DNA of 64,000 bases from NCBI RefSeq assembly GCF_005490985.1, contig NZ_CP027869.1, forward strand, positions 1,984,001-2,048,000. The letters are read 5' to 3'. Both the position numbers and the translations under genes were made by a program. The notes beneath the pieces were generated by a model. The model worked only from the letters and a program-made list of their open reading frames with translations. It searched no databases and was not told the origin of the DNA. The stretch is from Curtobacterium sp. SGAir0471 (lineage in GTDB: Bacteria; Actinomycetota; Actinomycetes; Actinomycetales; Microbacteriaceae). Positions 38,554 to 47,349 of this stretch are shown in pieces. The stretch's first letter is position 1; each line of letters opens with the position of its first letter.

Positions 38554-40077
38554 ATGAGTCCGCTCCTCCCCCGTCGCGGCAGCCGCGCAGCACGCGTCAC
38601 CCTGGCCGCCACCGCGGTCGCCGTCGCCTCGGCCCTGACACTCGCCGGCTGCTCCGGCTCGGACAGCGGCGACCGCGGCGGCGACGACGCCACCGTGCGC
38701 GTCGGCCTCGTCCTCGAACCCACGAGCCTCGACATCCGCACGCAGTCCGGCGCCGCGCTCGACCAGGTGCTCATCGACAACGTGTACCAGGGCCTGGTGG
38801 GACGGACGGCGGACGGGGAGATCCGCGACGTGCTGGCGTCGAAGCACGAGGTGTCGGCGGACGGGAAGACCTACACGTTCACGCTGCGCAAGGGCACCAC
38901 GTTCCAGGACGGCAAGCCCGTCACCGCCGCCGACGTCGTCTGGTCACTGCAGCAGGCCAAGGACAACGCGTCGTACGTCGACTCGGCGAAGCTCGCGGGC
39001 GTGACCTCGATCACGTCGCCGTCGGACGGCGTCGTCGAGCTGCAGCTCACGCAGCCGGACTCCGACCTGCTCTTCTCCCTGACCGGCCGTGCCGGGCTCG
39101 TGCTCGAGCAGGCCGCGAAGAACGATCTGTCCGACAGCGCCAACGGCACCGGCCCGTACGAGGTGTCCTCCTGGAAGCAGGGCGACTCGCTCACCTTCAG
39201 CCGCAACGACGACTACTGGGGCACCGAGCCGAAGGTCGCGAAGATCGTGTTCCGGTACATCACGGACCCGTCGACGGCCGTGAACGCGATGGCGAACGGC
39301 GACCTCGACGTGCTCAACCCCGTCGATGGCACCCTCGCGAGCCAGTTGCAGGGCAACCAGGACATCGAGCTGCACCGCGGCAAGACGACCGACAAGTACA
39401 CGCTCGCGTTCAACGACGCCCAGGCGCCGTTCACGGACAAGCGGGTGCGGCAGGCGATCCGGCAGGCGATCGACCCGAAGGCACTCATCAAGGCCATCGG
39501 TGGCACCGGCGTCGAGCAGGGCGGCCCGATCCCGGAGCTCGACCCCGGGTACGAGGACCTGACGTCGATCGACGCGTACGACCCGGACAACGCGAAGAAG
39601 CTCCTGGCCGAGGCCGGGAAGCCCGACCTCGACCTGACGCTGACCTACGCCAACGTCTACCCGGCGACGATCGGCGACGTGCTGAAGTCGCAGCTCGCCG
39701 AGGTCGGCATCACGCTGAAGGTCGAGCGGGTCGACTTCGCCACCTGGCTCGACCAGGTGTTCACGAAGAAGGACTTCCAGCTCTCGATGGTCGATCACGT
39801 CGAGGCACGGGACTTCGGCAACTGGGCGAACCCGGACTACTACTTCGGGTACGACAACCCCGAGGTGCAGCGGCTCTACGCCGAGTCGATCGCCGCGACC
39901 TCGGAGACCGAGAAGGAGCAGGCGCTCCGCGAGGCCGCCCGGATCGTCAGCGAGGACGCGGCCGGCGAGTGGCTGTACACGGCGACGGAGATCACCGCCG
40001 TCCGGAAGGGCGTGACCGGGTTCCCCGTCGACGGCGGGAACTCGCGCCTCGACCTGGCCGGGCTGGCGGTCCGGTGA
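38554..40077 (+). CDS. Peptide-type ABC transporter substrate-binding lipoprotein
   Basis: 507 residues, SBP family 5 (DppA/OppA/NikA). The lipobox LTLAGC ends at about residue 32, so the protein is anchored outside the membrane. The family signature block around SADGKTYTFTLRKGTTFQDGKP split over residues 85-115 is clear, as are late segments on YVYFGYDNPEVQRLYAES type sequence. An AAGGAA site precedes the ATG at 38554. First gene of a five-gene importer; the ligand (peptide, opine, metal chelate) cannot be told. Confidence 0.93.
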   Translation: MSPLLPRRGSRAARVTLAATAVAVASALTLAGCSGSDSGDRGGDDATVRVGLVLEPTSLDIRTQSGAALDQVLIDNVYQGLVGRTADGEIRDVLASKHEVSADGKTYTFTLRKGTTFQDGKPVTAADVVWSLQQAKDNASYVDSAKLAGVTSITSPSDGVVELQLTQPDSDLLFSLTGRAGLVLEQAAKNDLSDSANGTGPYEVSSWKQGDSLTFSRNDDYWGTEPKVAKIVFRYITDPSTAVNAMANGDLDVLNPVDGTLASQLQGNQDIELHRGKTTDKYTLAFNDAQAPFTDKRVRQAIRQAIDPKALIKAIGGTGVEQGGPIPELDPGYEDLTSIDAYDPDNAKKLLAEAGKPDLDLTLTYANVYPATIGDVLKSQLAEVGITLKVERVDFATWLDQVFTKKDFQLSMVDHVEARDFGNWANPDYYFGYDNPEVQRLYAESIAATSETEKEQALREAARIVSEDAAGEWLYTATEITAVRKGVTGFPVDGGNSRLDLAGLAVR

Positions 40078-40174
40078 GCGGGGCCGCCGCGGGCACCGCG
40101 GGCCCGTCGCGTGTCGGGGCGCCGTCCGGCGCTGCGGTCCGGGCTCGCGCCGCCACCCCCGTAGCATCGGACGC

Positions 40175-41128
40175 GTGACCCGGTTCCTCGTCGGGCGACT
40201 GCTGCTGCTCGTCGTCGGCCTGCTCGTGGCGAGCATCATCGTGTTCGCCACGCTGCGCGTGCTGCCCGGCGACGTCGCCCAGATCGTCGCCGGCACCCAG
40301 TCCACGCCGGCGCAGGTCGAGCAGCTCCGGCAGCAGCTCGGCCTCGACCGGCCCGTGGTCGTGCAGTACCTCGACTGGATCGGCGGCGTGCTCCGCGGCG
40401 ACCTCGGCCGGTCGCTCGTCACGAACGGCGCCGTCGGACCGGAGATCGCGCAGAAGCTCGCCGTCACGCTGCCGCTCGCGGGGATGTCCCTGGTGGCCGC
40501 CCTCGTGCTCGGTGTCCCGCTCGGCGTGCTCGCCGCGGTGCTCCGTCGCCGGGCCGGCGGCGCGGTGATCGGCTTCGTCGCGCAGGCGGTCGCGGCGGTC
40601 CCAGTGGTCTGGGCCGGCATGCTCCTCATCGCCCTGTTCGCGGTCACGCTGCACTGGCTGCCGACGCAGGGCTTCCCGCTCGACGGCTGGGACGAACCCG
40701 GACGGGCGTTCTCGTCGCTCGTGCTGCCCGCGCTCACCATCGGTGCGGTCGAGGGTGCCGTGATCCTGCGCTTCACCCGGTCCGCCACGCTCGCCGTGCT
40801 CGACGCCGACCACGTCCGCACCGCGGCGGCGATCGGCCTCACCCGGACGCGCGCGCTCCTGCGGCACGGACTGCCGTCGGTGGCCCTCACAGTGCTGGCG
40901 GTCCTCGGCGTGCAGATCGCCGGACTCCTGGTGGGGGCGGTCGTCGTCGAGCAGCTGTTCTCGCTCCCCGGGGTCGGCCGCATGCTCGTCACCGACGTCG
41001 GGCGACGCGACATCACGAAGGTGCAGTCGGAGCTCCTCGTGCTCACGGGGCTGGTGCTCGTGGTCGGCTTCGCGGTCGACGTCGTGCACCGCGCGCTCGA
41101 CCCCCGGCAGCGGGAGGTGGGCGAGTGA
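40175..41128 (+). CDS. ABC transporter permease, DppB type
   Basis: 317 residues, six helices. N-terminal RFLVGRLLLLVVGLLVASII and LPGDVAQIVAG are the DppB/OppB hallmark, and the cytoplasmic EAA-like loop RTAAAIGLTRTRALLRHGL couples to the ATPases. GTG start; stop overlaps the next gene's GTG by four bases. Confidence 0.95.
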   Translation: MTRFLVGRLLLLVVGLLVASIIVFATLRVLPGDVAQIVAGTQSTPAQVEQLRQQLGLDRPVVVQYLDWIGGVLRGDLGRSLVTNGAVGPEIAQKLAVTLPLAGMSLVAALVLGVPLGVLAAVLRRRAGGAVIGFVAQAVAAVPVVWAGMLLIALFAVTLHWLPTQGFPLDGWDEPGRAFSSLVLPALTIGAVEGAVILRFTRSATLAVLDADHVRTAAAIGLTRTRALLRHGLPSVALTVLAVLGVQIAGLLVGAVVVEQLFSLPGVGRMLVTDVGRRDITKVQSELLVLTGLVLVVGFAVDVVHRALDPRQREVGE

Positions 41129-42084
41129 TCCGCCGCATCGTCGCCCGGCCGACCGGGTGTTTCGCCGTCGTGGTGCTCGCGCTCCTCGTCGTGCTCGCCG
41201 CGGTCTCGCTGGTCTGGACGCCCCAGGACCCGTTCCGCGCCGACCCGTTCCGGCAGTGGGCGGCACCGAGCCCGGCGCACTGGTTCGGCACCGACGCCTC
41301 GGGCCGGGACATCGCCAGCTACCTGCTCGCCGGCACCCGGACGACCGTGCTCGTCGCGGTCGGGTCCGGCGTCGTCGCGAGCGTCGTCGGCATCGTCCTG
41401 ACCGCCGTCGGCTCGCTGACCGCACGGTGGGTCCGCGAGGGCACCGCCGTGCTCCTCGACATCCTCGTCGCGTTCCCCACGCTGCTGACCGCGATGCTCC
41501 TGACAGCGGTGTTCGGCGGGTCGCTCGGCATCGTCGTGGTGAGCGTGGGGCTGTCCTTCGGCGTGACGATCGCCCGCGTCGCCCGCGGCGAGATCCGTCG
41601 CATCGCCCGGAGCGACTACGTCGTCGCTGCCCGGTCCTCGGGCGTCGGGCCGCTCGGCGTGCTCACCCGTCACCTGGTGCCGAACGCGGCGCCGCTGTTC
41701 ACCGTGCAGCTGTCGCTCGCGATGGCGACGGCGGTCCTCGCCGAGGCCGGCCTGTCCTACCTGGGCTACGGCGCCGGGTCGGACACCGCGTCGTGGGGGA
41801 ACCTGCTCGCGGACCTGCAGACGTACATCGGCGTGCACCCGTGGAGTGCGACCTGGCCGGGCGCCGCGATCGCCCTCGTGGTGGCCGCGCTCTCGCTGCT
41901 CGGCGACGCGGTCCGTGACGCGACCGACCCGCGCCTCACCACCGGCGACCGGCCCAGCGGCGACCGAGCCACCGGCGACCGGACGGCCGTGGACGGACGC
42001 GGTCCGGACCCCGTCGACGGGACCAGCGGGCCGGACGGACGCGGGCCGGACGGCACGGCCACGACCCCGGGGGTGACGGCGTGA
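41125..42084 (+). CDS. ABC transporter permease, DppC type
   Basis: 319 residues. DppC/OppC features: WFGTDASGRDIASYLLAGTR after the first helix, and the EAA loop DYVVAARSSGVGPLGVLTRHL. The C-terminal 40 residues are a Gly/Asp/Pro-rich tail outside the family core, with repeats of DG/GP and RxxGDR, probably disordered. Overlaps both neighbours by four bases. Confidence 0.95.
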   Translation: MIRRIVARPTGCFAVVVLALLVVLAAVSLVWTPQDPFRADPFRQWAAPSPAHWFGTDASGRDIASYLLAGTRTTVLVAVGSGVVASVVGIVLTAVGSLTARWVREGTAVLLDILVAFPTLLTAMLLTAVFGGSLGIVVVSVGLSFGVTIARVARGEIRRIARSDYVVAARSSGVGPLGVLTRHLVPNAAPLFTVQLSLAMATAVLAEAGLSYLGYGAGSDTASWGNLLADLQTYIGVHPWSATWPGAAIALVVAALSLLGDAVRDATDPRLTTGDRPSGDRATGDRTAVDGRGPDPVDGTSGPDGRGPDGTATTPGVTA

Positions 42085-42893
42085 GCGACCAGCGGACCGG
42101 ACGCGACGGTCTCGAGGTGACCGGCCTGACGGTGCGCATCGCGGGGCGGACGGTGCTCGACGACGTGACGTTCACCGTGCCTCCCGGCCGACGCGTCGGC
42201 GTGATGGGCGCGTCCGGCTCGGGCAAGTCGATGACCTCGCTCGCCCTGATGGGCCTCGAGCCGACCGGGGCCGAGGTGCGCGGGAGCATCCGTCTCGACG
42301 GCACCGAGCTCGTCGGCCTGCGGGACCGCGACCGCGCACGGCACCGCGGTTCAGGCATCGGGATGGTGTTCCAGGAACCCGGGACCGCCCTCGACCCGCT
42401 CCGCCGGGTCGGCGCGCAGGTCGCGGAACCGCTCCGGCTGCACCGCGGCCTGGACCGCCGTGCGGCCGCGACCGCCGCGGTCGCACTCGCCGACGCCGTC
42501 GGGCTGCCCGACCCCGCAGCGCTGCTCCGGCAGTACCCGCACCAGCTGTCCGGCGGGCAGCGGCAGCGCATCTGCATCGCGATGGCGATGGCCGGCTCCC
42601 CCGCGTACCTCGTCGCGGACGAACCGACGACCGCGCTCGACGTCACGACCGAGGCGCGGATCCTCGAGCTGTTCGAACGCCTCTCGACCGAGCGCGGCAC
42701 CGGGATGCTCTTCGTGACGCACGACCTCGCGGTGCTCGCACGGATCGCCGACACGGCCGTCGTGCTCGACCACGGCCGGGTCGTCGAACAGGGGTCCGTG
42801 CGGTCGCTGCTCGACGCTCCGCAGCACCCGGCGACGGCGGCCCTCGTCGACGCCGCGCGTGCCACCGCCCGCCGCACCGGAGGCCCCGCATGA
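42081..42893 (+). CDS. ABC transporter ATP-binding protein, DppD type
   Basis: 270 residues. Walker A GASGSGKSM (last residue Met where Ser/Thr is usual one place on; the Lys-Ser pair is intact), Q-loop VFQEPGTALDP, signature LSGGQRQRIC, Walker B YLVADEPTTALD and switch His in FVTHDLAV. The C-terminus is shorter than typical DppD and lacks the iron-sulfur cysteines of some members. Coupled at both ends by GTGA and ATGA overlaps. Confidence 0.94.
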   Translation: MSDQRTGRDGLEVTGLTVRIAGRTVLDDVTFTVPPGRRVGVMGASGSGKSMTSLALMGLEPTGAEVRGSIRLDGTELVGLRDRDRARHRGSGIGMVFQEPGTALDPLRRVGAQVAEPLRLHRGLDRRAAATAAVALADAVGLPDPAALLRQYPHQLSGGQRQRICIAMAMAGSPAYLVADEPTTALDVTTEARILELFERLSTERGTGMLFVTHDLAVLARIADTAVVLDHGRVVEQGSVRSLLDAPQHPATAALVDAARATARRTGGPA

Positions 42894-43672
42894 CCGACGC
42901 GCTGCACGCCAGCGGCCTGCACCGAACCTACCGCCTGCCCCGTCGCGGACCCTTCGAACCGGGTCCGGTGCGGACCGCCGTCGACGGGGTCGACCTGACG
43001 GTCGCCTCCGGTGCGCGGCTCGGGATCGTCGGTGAGTCCGGCTCCGGCAAGTCGACGCTGGTGCGGCTGCTCGCCGGCCTGGAGGCGCCCACCGCCGGCA
43101 CCGTGTCGGCCGGCGGTCGTCCCGTGGTCGCGTCGGCATCCGCACGTGCGATGCGCTGGTTCCGTCGCGAGACCGGGGTGGTGTTCCAGGACCCGTACGC
43201 GTCCCTCGACCCGAGGATGCGCGTCGGGTCCATCGTCGCCGAGCCGCTCCGCGCGCTGCGGGTGCCCGGCGATCACCGGGCGCTCGTGGCATCGGTGCTG
43301 GAGCGCGTCGACCTGCCCGCCGACGCCGCCGACCGGTACCCGCACGAGTTCTCCGGCGGGCAGCGGCAGCGCATCGCGATCGCCCGCGCGGTCGTGCACG
43401 CGCCGCGGATCCTGTTCGGGGACGAGCCGATGAGCGCCCTCGACGTGGTGGTCCGTGCCCGCGTGATCGACCTGTTCCGCTCGCTCGCCGACGACCTCGG
43501 GCTGACGCTCGTGCTCGTGTCGCACGACATCGGCGTGGTGCAGCGGCTGTGCGACACCGTCGCGGTGCTCTCCGAGGGGCGGATCGTGGAGCAGGGCCCG
43601 GTGTCACTGCTCGACGACCCGCGGCACCCGGTGACGCGGGCGCTGGTGGCGGCGGCGCCGACGCTGCCGTAG
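42890..43672 (+). CDS. ABC transporter ATP-binding protein, DppF type
   Basis: 260 residues. Walker A GESGSGKST, Q-loop VFQDPYASLDPRMRVG (the run ending in P-R-M is a DppF/OppF marker), signature FSGGQRQRIA, Walker B ILFGDEPMSALD and VSHDIGVVQR. Last gene of the importer operon; ATG overlaps the previous stop. Confidence 0.94.
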   Translation: MTDALHASGLHRTYRLPRRGPFEPGPVRTAVDGVDLTVASGARLGIVGESGSGKSTLVRLLAGLEAPTAGTVSAGGRPVVASASARAMRWFRRETGVVFQDPYASLDPRMRVGSIVAEPLRALRVPGDHRALVASVLERVDLPADAADRYPHEFSGGQRQRIAIARAVVHAPRILFGDEPMSALDVVVRARVIDLFRSLADDLGLTLVLVSHDIGVVQRLCDTVAVLSEGRIVEQGPVSLLDDPRHPVTRALVAAAPTLP

Positions 43673-43712
43673 GGCCCTCTCGGTCCTCCGCGCCGTCCGC
43701 GACATCCCACAC

Positions 43713-43874
43713 GTCGATCGACGCGTGCGGTGTCGACCGATGCGCGTGCATCCGGTGCGTGCGCATCGAGCGACGTCACACCGGTCGATCGACGCGCGTC
43801 GTGTCGAAGTCGCGAGCCGCCGCGCCCGGCCTCAGCCCCGCGCCCGGCGTCAGACCCGCGCCCGGCCTCAGCCC
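43713..43874. repeat. Composite repeat region between convergent genes
   Basis: Two direct copies of GTCGATCGACGCG (43713-43725 and 43784-43796), each containing the palindrome GTCGATCGAC, flank a hairpin whose core arms are CGATGCGC and GCGCATCG. After them come three 18-base tandem units on the pattern CGCGCCCGGCCTCAGCCC at 43821, 43839 and 43857, the first and third identical. The region fills the gap between the importer operon and the amidase gene and may serve as a two-way terminator. Confidence 0.7.
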
Positions 43875-43878
43875 CGCG

Positions 43879-45318
43879 TCACCATCCCGCCGGGTGCCGC
43901 CGCTGCCACCGCAGCCGTCGCTCGAGCTGCGCCCCGATCGCGAGGAGCACGCGCTCCCCGCCCGGCCGCCCGATCAGCTGCACGCCCATCGGCAGCCCAG
44001 CGCCGTCGGGGTGTCCGTCCTCGGTGACCCCGACCGGCAGCGTGATCGCGGGCAACCCCGACACGTTCGCCATCGAGGTCCACGGCGAGTACGCGCACTG
44101 CCGCCGGAAGTCCTCCTCGGGGTCGTCGCCGTACCAGCCGAGGGGTCGCGGGGTGAGCGCCAGGGTCGGGGTGAGCACGGCGTCGAAGCGGTCGAACGCC
44201 CGGATGAGCCCGACCGAGAAGGCGTCGAGGGTCGCCATCGCGTCGAGCACCTGCGTCGCTGTCAGCGCCCGGCCACGTCCGACCAGCCAGGACACCAGCG
44301 GGGTGAGCTCGGACAGGTCGATCCCCGGGACGCGGGGCAGCCCGGCGGCGCCGGACTCCCACGCCACCCGGAACGCGTCGGCGTACGGCAGGCGGGGCAT
44401 CGCGACGTCCTCGACCCCGTGCCCGACCTCGCCGAGCACCCGCACGGCGGTGTCGACGGCGGCCCGGGCGGCGGGGTCGACCACGACGTCGACGGTGTCG
44501 TCCCACGGCGAGCCGTCCAGCAACCCGACCACGAACCGCCCCTCGCCCCGCACGGCAGCGGCGGTGAAGGGCCCCTCGCCGACCTCGGGCGTGACGAGCG
44601 CGTACGGGCAGGGTTCCGGCAGCCCGGTGGGTGCGACCAGGGCGTCGAGGAGCATCCCGGCGTCCGCGACGTTCCGCGTGAGGGGCCCGGCGACGCTCAG
44701 CCCGCCGAGGCCCGTCCGTCCGGGCATCGAGGGCACCCGGCCACGGCTCGGCTTCAGTCCGACCAGGCCGGTCGCAGCGGCGGGGATGCGGACCGATCCC
44801 CCGCCGTCCGTCCCGACCGCCGCGGGCACGAGTCCCGCGGCGACGGCGACGGCGGTGCCGCTCGACGACCCGCCGGGCGCCCGGGTGGTGTCGTACGGGT
44901 TCCGGGTCGTACCGATCCGGGTCTCCGACGACGACGACATCCCGAACTCCGGCGACGTCGTCTTGCCGAGGCTCACGGTGCCGGCCGCGGCGAGCGCCGC
45001 CACCAGCGGGTGGTCGGCGGGCGCTGGCGTCACGGGCAGCGCGGCGGAGCCGTGGCGGGTGGGGACACCGGCACGGTCGTAGAGGTCCTTGTCGACGGTC
45101 GGCAGTCCCCACAGCGGTCGGGAGGTCGGGACGAGCGATCCGAGGGCGGACGCTCGTTCCCGTGCGGCGTCGGCGGTGACGGTGACGAACGCGCCGAGTG
45201 CGGGGTCGAGCCGTTCGATGCGGTCGAGGTAGTGCTCGGTCACCTCGAGCGCGGTCGCGTCCCCCCGACGGATCCAGTCCCAGAGTTCCTGCGCCGTGAG
45301 GTGGTGGAGTTCGAACAC
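43879..45318 (-). CDS. Amidase-signature enzyme
   Basis: 479 residues. Amidase-signature hydrolase with the Ser-cisSer-Lys triad: Lys in PTVDKDLYDRAG, the Gly/Ser loop GGSSSGTAVAVAAG, and the nucleophile loop GTDGGGSVRIPAA. It hydrolyses amide bonds; substrate not predictable. GTG start at 45318 with GGGGACC upstream. Twelve bases after the NmrA-like gene, so possibly one transcript. Confidence 0.93.
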   Translation of the reverse strand: MFELHHLTAQELWDWIRRGDATALEVTEHYLDRIERLDPALGAFVTVTADAARERASALGSLVPTSRPLWGLPTVDKDLYDRAGVPTRHGSAALPVTPAPADHPLVAALAAAGTVSLGKTTSPEFGMSSSSETRIGTTRNPYDTTRAPGGSSSGTAVAVAAGLVPAAVGTDGGGSVRIPAAATGLVGLKPSRGRVPSMPGRTGLGGLSVAGPLTRNVADAGMLLDALVAPTGLPEPCPYALVTPEVGEGPFTAAAVRGEGRFVVGLLDGSPWDDTVDVVVDPAARAAVDTAVRVLGEVGHGVEDVAMPRLPYADAFRVAWESGAAGLPRVPGIDLSELTPLVSWLVGRGRALTATQVLDAMATLDAFSVGLIRAFDRFDAVLTPTLALTPRPLGWYGDDPEEDFRRQCAYSPWTSMANVSGLPAITLPVGVTEDGHPDGAGLPMGVQLIGRPGGERVLLAIGAQLERRLRWQRRHPAGW

Positions 45319-45329
45319 GGTCCCCGAGC

Positions 45330-46244
45330 CTAGGCCTGCAGGTGTGCGGCGAGCACGTCCCGCACCGTCGTCCAGTCGTGCGGCCCGTAGCGGTCGTTCG
45401 CGACGTGGTGGAGTTCGGCCTCGCCGCTGAACATGCTGACGAAGTACTGCATCCCCTGCCAGGCGGGGAACGGCTCGGCGTCGTCGGCCCTCGAGAGTCG
45501 TCGGCCGACGCGGGCCATCGCGGAGAGCGTGCCGGCGGTGCCTGCCCACTGCGTCCGGAAGCGGGTGCCGGTCAGCCGCGACAGGGTGTCGGCGACGCTC
45601 CGGGCGGTGACCCGGTCCCCCGCGACCTCGACGACGCGCGGGGCGTCCGGGTCGAGGGCCACGCGTGCGGTGACCCAGGCGGTGTCGTCCTTCGTGGTGA
45701 AGTCGAGGCCCTGGTCGGGCGACGACCAGTACAGGACGGTGCGGCGGTCGAACAGGATCATCGGCGCCTGTCCGGTGAGCATGTCGGTGAAGGCGCCGTT
45801 CAGCACCGAGGTCGCGCGGACCGGAGCGGCGTCGAGGGTCGTGGCGAACTCGCGGCGCAGCTCGAAGTTCCGGTTGGTGCCGGGTGTGATCGCCCGGTAG
45901 TCCGCCGAGTAGTCGGACGGCACGAAGCGGGGCACCCCGGCGTCGAGCGCTGCCCGGAGCAGGGCGGTCTGCGCGTCGACGATGACCGATCGGGTGCCGC
46001 TCAGCACGGAGACGACGACATCGACCCCGGCGAGCGCCGTCACGAGTGCCTGGTGGTCCTCGTAGTCGGCCGCGGCGACCGAGACGCGGTCTGAGCGTCG
46101 GGCGAGCCGGTCGGCCGCAGGCCCGGTGGCCGATCGACTGAGGGCGCGGACGCGGACGTCGGGGTCGGCGGCGAGGAGCGCGTCGACGATGCGGGAGCCG
46201 AGGTCCCCGGTGGCGCCGGCGACGAGGACGGTGCTGCTGGTCAT
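45330..46244 (-). CDS. NmrA-like NAD(P)-binding protein
   Basis: 304 residues. Atypical short-chain dehydrogenase: dinucleotide motif VLVAGATGDLGSRIVDALL at the N-terminus, VVSVLSG in place of the usual NAG, and PRFVPSDYSADYR, where isoflavone-reductase/NmrA types have such a run. The Tyr-xxx-Lys catalytic pair is not evident, so it may bind cofactor for sensing or act as an aromatic-alcohol-type reductase. Divergent from the CPBP gene across an operator-like palindrome. Confidence 0.85.
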   Translation of the reverse strand: MTSSTVLVAGATGDLGSRIVDALLAADPDVRVRALSRSATGPAADRLARRSDRVSVAAADYEDHQALVTALAGVDVVVSVLSGTRSVIVDAQTALLRAALDAGVPRFVPSDYSADYRAITPGTNRNFELRREFATTLDAAPVRATSVLNGAFTDMLTGQAPMILFDRRTVLYWSSPDQGLDFTTKDDTAWVTARVALDPDAPRVVEVAGDRVTARSVADTLSRLTGTRFRTQWAGTAGTLSAMARVGRRLSRADDAEPFPAWQGMQYFVSMFSGEAELHHVANDRYGPHDWTTVRDVLAAHLQA

Positions 46245-46285
46245 GCACCCGACGCTACGCACGGGCGTCCGGACTCGATCGGGGC

Positions 46286-46303
46286 TTGCATCCTTGGGTG
46301 CAA
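46286..46303. promoter_or_regulatory. Palindrome in the NmrA-like/CPBP divergent region
   Basis: TTGCATCCTTGGGTGCAA, arms TTGCATCC and GGGTGCAA matching at seven of eight pairs. It lies midway between the divergent starts at 46244 and 46366, as an operator for either gene would. No regulator gene of matching kind is adjacent. Confidence 0.4.
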
Positions 46304-46365
46304 CTCCCGCTGGTGCGTCCCTCCGCCGGTCGTCCCGGCGAGCGGTCGTTCCTAGCGTCGGTGTC

Positions 46366-47349
46366 ATGACGAACACGACGAGAGTCCGGCCCGGTGACCA
46401 CACCGCTGCCGGCACCACTGCACCCCGTGCGACGGGGGTCCGGGGCGTGGTGTCCCGGCACCCGCTCGCATCCTTCGCGACCCTGGCGCTCGGCCTGAGC
46501 TGGCTCGCGTGGGTCCCCTACATCCTCAGCCCCCACGGCCTGGGCGTGTGGGACCTGCACTTCCCCGAGCTCCTCGGCACGGCGCAGTTCACGGGCATCC
46601 TGCCCGGGGCGCTCCTCGGCCCGCTCGGCGGCGCGTTCTTCGTGACCGCGCTGGCGGACGGTCGCCCCGGCCTGCGCCGCTGGGTCGGGCGGCTCTGGCG
46701 CTGGCGCGTGTCCTGGTACTGGTACGCACTCGCCCTGGTCGGTGTCCCCGCCCTGGTGGTCGTGACCGGGCTGCCGTTCTCCGGTGGTCAGGTCCAGGCA
46801 CCGAGCACCCTCGCCCTGCTGGCACTCGTGCCGGGGCTCGTGGTGCAGCTGTTCACCACGGGACTGTCGGAGGAGCCCGGTTGGCGCGACTTCGCACTCC
46901 CCCGACTGCAGGAGCGCTACGGCCCCCTCGGCGCGGCGGCGGTGCTCGGACCGCTGTGGGCGCTGTGGCACATGCCGCTGTACCTGTCCGACTGGGGCGG
47001 GTGGCCCGAGGCGCACTGGTCGGAGCCGCTGGTGTTCGCCCTGTTCACGATCACGTTCAACGTCGTGATGACGTGGGTCTTCAACCGCACCGGTGAGAGC
47101 CTGCCGATCGCGCTCCTGCTGCACGTCGGCGTGAACAACACCATCTCGACCCTGTGGGCGGACATGTACCCGGGGATGACGGCGGGGACGATGATGCACG
47201 GGCTCGCGATCGTCTCGACCGTGGCCGCGGCCGTCCTGCTGGTCGCGACCCGGGGTCGGCTCGGGTACGACCGTCGGCCGGGAGGCACGGATCGCCTTCC
47301 CGCAGCGGCTGCCGCCCGCCTCGTAGGATCGGACGATGGCACCCGCTGA
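46366..47349 (+). CDS. CPBP-family intramembrane metalloprotease-like protein
   Basis: 327 residues, about eight helices. Abi/CPBP (Rce1-like) motifs: GLSEEPGWRDF (EExxxR, motif 1), ALWHMPLYL (motif 2 His) and LLHVGVNN (motif 3). Members cleave prenylated or signal peptides in the membrane, and some give bacteriocin immunity. The next gene, a histidine kinase, begins 14 bases before this stop, so the three downstream genes form one operon. The protease could process a signal for the kinase (inference). Confidence 0.88.
   Translation: MTNTTRVRPGDHTAAGTTAPRATGVRGVVSRHPLASFATLALGLSWLAWVPYILSPHGLGVWDLHFPELLGTAQFTGILPGALLGPLGGAFFVTALADGRPGLRRWVGRLWRWRVSWYWYALALVGVPALVVVTGLPFSGGQVQAPSTLALLALVPGLVVQLFTTGLSEEPGWRDFALPRLQERYGPLGAAAVLGPLWALWHMPLYLSDWGGWPEAHWSEPLVFALFTITFNVVMTWVFNRTGESLPIALLLHVGVNNTISTLWADMYPGMTAGTMMHGLAIVSTVAAAVLLVATRGRLGYDRRPGGTDRLPAAAAARLVGSDDGTR

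Noticed and set aside
38944..41838. Long minus-strand frame across the importer genes, and similar ones at 22402-24879, 24876-27833, 29659-32130, 31803-35321 and 56125-59244
   Set aside because: All lie over well-supported plus-strand genes with recognisable domains, and none has a domain of its own.
42230..42270. Walker A of the DppD-type ATPase as defective because Met follows Lys-Ser
   Set aside because: The Lys and the following Ser that contact ATP and magnesium are intact; Met at the next position occurs in working DppD/OppD proteins.
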